Below, piece after piece: positions 60,608-64,000 of a stretch of 64,000 nucleotides of DNA. The position numbers were made by a program, and so were the translations under genes. The stretch lies in contig OY997653.1 in assembly GCA_963921795.1 (NCBI GenBank), positions 23,550,658-23,614,657 on the forward strand. Direction: 5' to 3'. Each line of letters opens with the position of its first letter. Positions within the stretch are counted from its first letter, which is position 1. This DNA comes from Nannobrachium achirus. Taxonomy: Eukaryota > Chordata > Actinopteri > Myctophiformes > Myctophidae. The notes under the pieces were generated by a model. That model was given only the letters and a program-made list of their open reading frames with translations. It did not search any database and was not told where the DNA came from.

Positions 60608-62122
60608 ATGGACCAATTATATACCGACCAGATAGAGATCATGAGGCAAAACGCATGGCAACAGTACTGGAGCTACCAACAAACCTTTTATGGACAGCCA
60701 GCACCAAGCTATCATATAGCGCAGGCTAATGTAGCTAATGGCTACCCCCAGTCACAGAGTCCAGCTCCTATCCTGCCAGCTAACCAACCAGCCTACAACC
60801 AGCAGTACTGCTCCCAGCAGCCAGCCTACAACCAGCAGCAGTACAGCTCCCAGCAGCCAGCCTACAACCAGCAGCCGTACAGCTCCCAGCAACAGCCCAC
60901 CTACTACCAACCCAACACCTTCCAGCAGCCCACCTACCACCAGCCCTACCAGCCGGCCCCCCAGCAGCCCTCCTACCAGCCGGCCCCCCAGCAGCCTTCC
61001 TACCAGCCGGCCCCCCAGCAGCCCTCCTACCAGCCGGCCCCCCAGCAGCCCTCCTACCAGCCCTCCTACCAGCCGGCCCCCCAGCAGCCCTCCTACCAGC
61101 CCTCCTACCAGCTGGCCCCCCAGCAGCCCTCCTACCAGCCGGCTCCCCAGCAGCCCTCCTACCAGCCGGCCCCCCAGCAGCCCTCCTACCAGCCGGCCCC
61201 CCAGCAGCCCTCCTACCAGCCGGCCCCCCAGCAGCCCTCCTACCAGCCCTCCTACCAGCCGGCCCCCCAGCAGCTCTCCTACCAGCCCTCCTACCAGCCG
61301 GCCCCCCAGCAGCCCTCCTACCAGCCGGCCCCCCAGCAGCCCTACCAGCTGCCGGCCCCCCAGCAGCCCTACCAGCTGCCCCCCCAGCAGTACCAGCTGC
61401 CCCCCCAGCAGTACCAGCCAGTGCCCGAACCTCCCCAGTCGACTCCCCCAGCACCCGGGCCCTCCCAGTCTTCGCCTCCACCCGGGCCTCCTCCCCAGCT
61501 GTCGACTCTCTCAGCACCCGGGCCCTCCCAGTCTCTGCTTCCACCCGGGCTTCCTTCCCAGACATTGCCACCTCCAGAGCCCCCCCTCCAGGTGCCGCCA
61601 CCTCCAGAGCCCCCCCTCCAGGCGCCACCTCCAGAGCCCCCCCTCCAGCTAGCACCAGCACCCGAGCCCCCCCTCCAGCTAGCACCAGCACCCGAGCCCC
61701 CCCTCCAGCTAGCACCAGCACCACAATCCCAGACGCCCCATGCATCCCCTCCAGTGGTGCCTCCAGTCCCAGGGTCGTCTTCAGCCTCAGCTCTCCCGGT
61801 GGCACCCTCTGTCCCCAGAATGGCTCCCAAACCCTCCCTGACACCAGCTCTTCTCCAAGCCCACTCTGCACCACCACAATCACTGCAGCATGCCAAGGTG
61901 CACCCTGCACCACCTCTGTCGCAGCCCCCAGCTCCCGGCCTGGCACCCAACCGACACCGCCCCCCAGACATTGACCCGAAGTGTCCCCGCCGGCATCGGT
62001 GGGCCTCATCGTGGCTCTACCCTCCAGGTCGCCCTCCAGACCCCCTGCCCAAGTGTTTGCAGCCACCTGAGTGGCCAAACAACAGACTCGCTCACCCTTC
62101 CCACCTGCTACGGTGTAGCTAG
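60608..62122 (+). CDS. Pro/Gln-rich ORF of the LTR element, internal copy 2, 504 residues
   Basis: The ORF starts at the first ATG after the primer-binding site. The N-terminus (IMRQNAWQQYWSYQQ) is followed by tandem YQPAPQQPS-type units from about residue 115 to 245, then PPEPPLQLAPA-type repeats, and a basic C-terminus (DIDPKCPRRHRWASSW). By position it corresponds to a gag, but I see no capsid fold signature or zinc knuckle, so the role is unknown. The long open frames on the opposite strand are by-products of the GC-rich repeats. Confidence 0.7.
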   Translation: MDQLYTDQIEIMRQNAWQQYWSYQQTFYGQPAPSYHIAQANVANGYPQSQSPAPILPANQPAYNQQYCSQQPAYNQQQYSSQQPAYNQQPYSSQQQPTYYQPNTFQQPTYHQPYQPAPQQPSYQPAPQQPSYQPAPQQPSYQPAPQQPSYQPSYQPAPQQPSYQPSYQLAPQQPSYQPAPQQPSYQPAPQQPSYQPAPQQPSYQPAPQQPSYQPSYQPAPQQLSYQPSYQPAPQQPSYQPAPQQPYQLPAPQQPYQLPPQQYQLPPQQYQPVPEPPQSTPPAPGPSQSSPPPGPPPQLSTLSAPGPSQSLLPPGLPSQTLPPPEPPLQVPPPPEPPLQAPPPEPPLQLAPAPEPPLQLAPAPEPPLQLAPAPQSQTPHASPPVVPPVPGSSSASALPVAPSVPRMAPKPSLTPALLQAHSAPPQSLQHAKVHPAPPLSQPPAPGLAPNRHRPPDIDPKCPRRHRWASSWLYPPGRPPDPLPKCLQPPEWPNNRLAHPSHLLRCS

Positions 62123-62831
62123 CCCCGAACCGACACTGGGGACAAGGGATTTTATTTATTATCAAATATGACTATATTTGATGGGGCGGCTGTAGAAAAT
62201 CCCCTCTACTCCTGCTCTGCCCCAGGTGGGAGGAGCCCAAACAGACTCACTCAACTCACCTGATAGAGGCCAATTAACACCACCTGCATGTAATTTCAGT
62301 CTGCCCTTTAAAAGGCAGCCATTCCACAGCAGTCAGACAGGAGCATGTGTTCATTTTGTTTGGTTTGCCTGAGTTTGGTTTCCTGAGTTATAGTTTTCCT
62401 TATAGTTTTCCTTAGTTTGTTTCCTGAGTGTGTTTCCTGTGTTTCCCTGTGATGCATTATTTGAGTGAGTATTTTGGTTACAGTCTATTTCATGATTCAG
62501 TTTGTTTTCCTTATTTAGTTATGTGTATTAGTTATTGATTGTTTGTTTCCTTTGTATTTCGTAGCTTAAAATCATCATCAGTTTACCATCACCTACCATT
62601 ACCATGCCACATCATCAATGCTGTATGCCATGCCATTGCCTCATGCCTTATTAATAAATACACCATGTTAACTTTTATCTATCTGGTCCACTGGTCCTCA
62701 TATTCTAACAGATATGCTGGTGTCGAGTATATAACATAACTAGCATTTTGTAGCCAACAACTTTACACTGATATTTACTATAACAAATATCTAATATGAA
62801 CCACACATGCACACATAAACACGCGCACGCA

Positions 62832-62836
<5 letters not shown>

Positions 62837-62910
<74 letters not shown>
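62837..62910. repeat. (CA)n microsatellite
   Basis: A pure CA run of about 75 bases just past the LTR array. Confidence 0.95.
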
Positions 62911-62913
<3 letters not shown>

Positions 62914-63522
62914 ATGCATTGCTAATGAAAAAAAATATCAAAAAATACTTTCTTCAATTAATTACTATACACAGCAAAAAGAAATGGGTGAATCACTGGA
63001 GGACAGTAGAACATTTAAAAACCTATTAAAGGAATCTAGTATATTCACATTTTGGAGTGTGACGTCGGTGACGTGCATTTTAAACCACATCCTCAAACCT
63101 TCTCGCTGCAACATGTTTTTAAGCGAGAGATGACGTCTCTGAAACGATGAGAATCAGCTGCTATGTGTCAGGAGGAGGAAACACAACATGCTAGCCTTAT
63201 TTAGACATAACAAAAAGCTCAGTTTCTCCTATGAAAGCTATTTTGTAGGTGCTCCAGCACTGGTTGGCTCCTATGTGTGCATGTGTCTGATGGGGGAGTC
63301 ACCCAACTATGACAGTTCACGTAAAGCCCCTGTGATGCTGCCTCATCCACTGCTATAACCTTTTACACAGTACTTCCATGTCACTGCACTCACTGTGTAG
63401 TAATCATGTAGTTATTTTGATATAGATCATAAGAATAATATACAATAGATAATATACAATAGAGTTTACTATTTGTAGTCAATATAGTTACTGTTCAAGC
63501 CTCTCTCATCCTTGTACACATA

Positions 63523-63782
63523 TCGTCGTTGTCGGGCGGAAACCTCGAATCTCCAAGTTTCAAATTTGTACGTTCTTTCGCAAAGTAAAGCCCTGCTTCA
63601 TCATACAAGGCCGTCACACAAAAGAAGTGAAAACAGCAGATCTACAAGCACACAACGCCTCACACCGCGAGGCGTTGTGTGCTTGTAGATCGTCTGTTTT
63701 CACTAGTTTAAATCATTTTTTTAAATGATAAATGCAAAAAGAACGGTTTTGGACATACAAGGTTTTCATCCGACAACGACGA
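63523..63782. mobile_element. Miniature element with TCGTCGTTGTCGG ends and a long palindrome
   Basis: TCGTCGTTGTCGGGCGGAAA at the left faces TTTTCATCCGACAACGACGA at the right. The palindrome at 63626-63704 is among the most complete (AGTGAAAACAGC ... CTGTTTTCACT, with inner CGCCTCACACCGCGAGGCG). A related left end occurs near 19067. I see no clear target duplication. Confidence 0.75.

Positions 63783-64000
<218 letters not shown>

Larger units (their letters stand above)
57805..62767 (+). mobile_element. LTR retrotransposon array: LTR-internal-LTR-internal-LTR
   Basis: Three 577-bp LTRs stand at 57805-58381, 59996-60572 and 62191-62767, each TGTAGAAAATCC ... AACTTTACA. CTGAT flanks the whole array (57800-57804, 62768-62772), so it arose from one insertion. 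The likely primer-binding site TGGTCCTTCGAGCCGG follows each of the first two LTRs directly (from 58382 and 60573). A G-rich tract (GATGGGGCGGC) precedes LTR2 and LTR3. Each LTR has a TATA-like TTTAAAAGG (57921 in LTR1) and AATAAA (58267). The internal regions are 1614 and 1618 bp and lack protease, reverse transcriptase, RNase H and integrase, so it is non-autonomous. The copies look nearly identical, hence young. Confidence 0.93.

Overview
This window is nuclear DNA from a ray-finned (teleost) fish. Its genes are split into many short exons with vertebrate splice signals. It is dense in hAT-type and TTAA-type miniature transposons, tRNA-derived SINEs, L1 and CR1/L2 LINE pieces and long (CA)n runs, and its zinc-finger gene has an N-terminus of a type common in fish.

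Layout. (1) 579-8813, minus: glyoxalase I (glo1), five exons; the last exon lies outside the window. Its introns carry a cluster of short repeats rich in CCATATATGG. (2) 11510-30319, minus: a complete 25-exon gene for the spindle checkpoint kinase BUB1. Joining the exons I placed gives an open frame of exactly 1389 codons including stop. The protein is longer than mammalian BUB1, mainly because one exon encodes a tandem array of SP/TP modules. The promoter has four CCAAT boxes at a strict 30-bp period next to a CHR-like element. (3) 31856-37016, plus: a five-exon C2H2 zinc-finger gene (709 codons), head to head with bub1. (4) 41816-46629 and 51987-54395, plus: two tandemly duplicated type II C-type-lectin-like receptor genes, both with open frames (227 and 363 codons including stop). 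They differ in first exon and stalk. A third, partial lectin-like exon may sit at the right edge. (5) 57805-62767: a young LTR retrotransposon in the form LTR-internal-LTR-internal-LTR, with a 5-bp target duplication and one Pro/Gln-rich ORF per internal region.

The bub1 and glo1 genes run in the same direction and are separated by a hAT element. The genes do not form one pathway: glo1 is metabolic (methylglyoxal detoxification), bub1 acts in mitosis, the zinc-finger gene is probably a DNA-binding regulator, and the lectins are probably immune-type surface receptors.

The strongest unexplained signal is a roughly 55-80 bp palindrome whose arms read about AGTGAAAATAGC then AGATCTACAAGCTCACAAC. 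It recurs about 20 times and lies inside at least five different miniature transposon families. Other notable signals are a hAT insertion that supplies part of a bub1 splice donor, and nested fold-back elements with clear target-site duplications.
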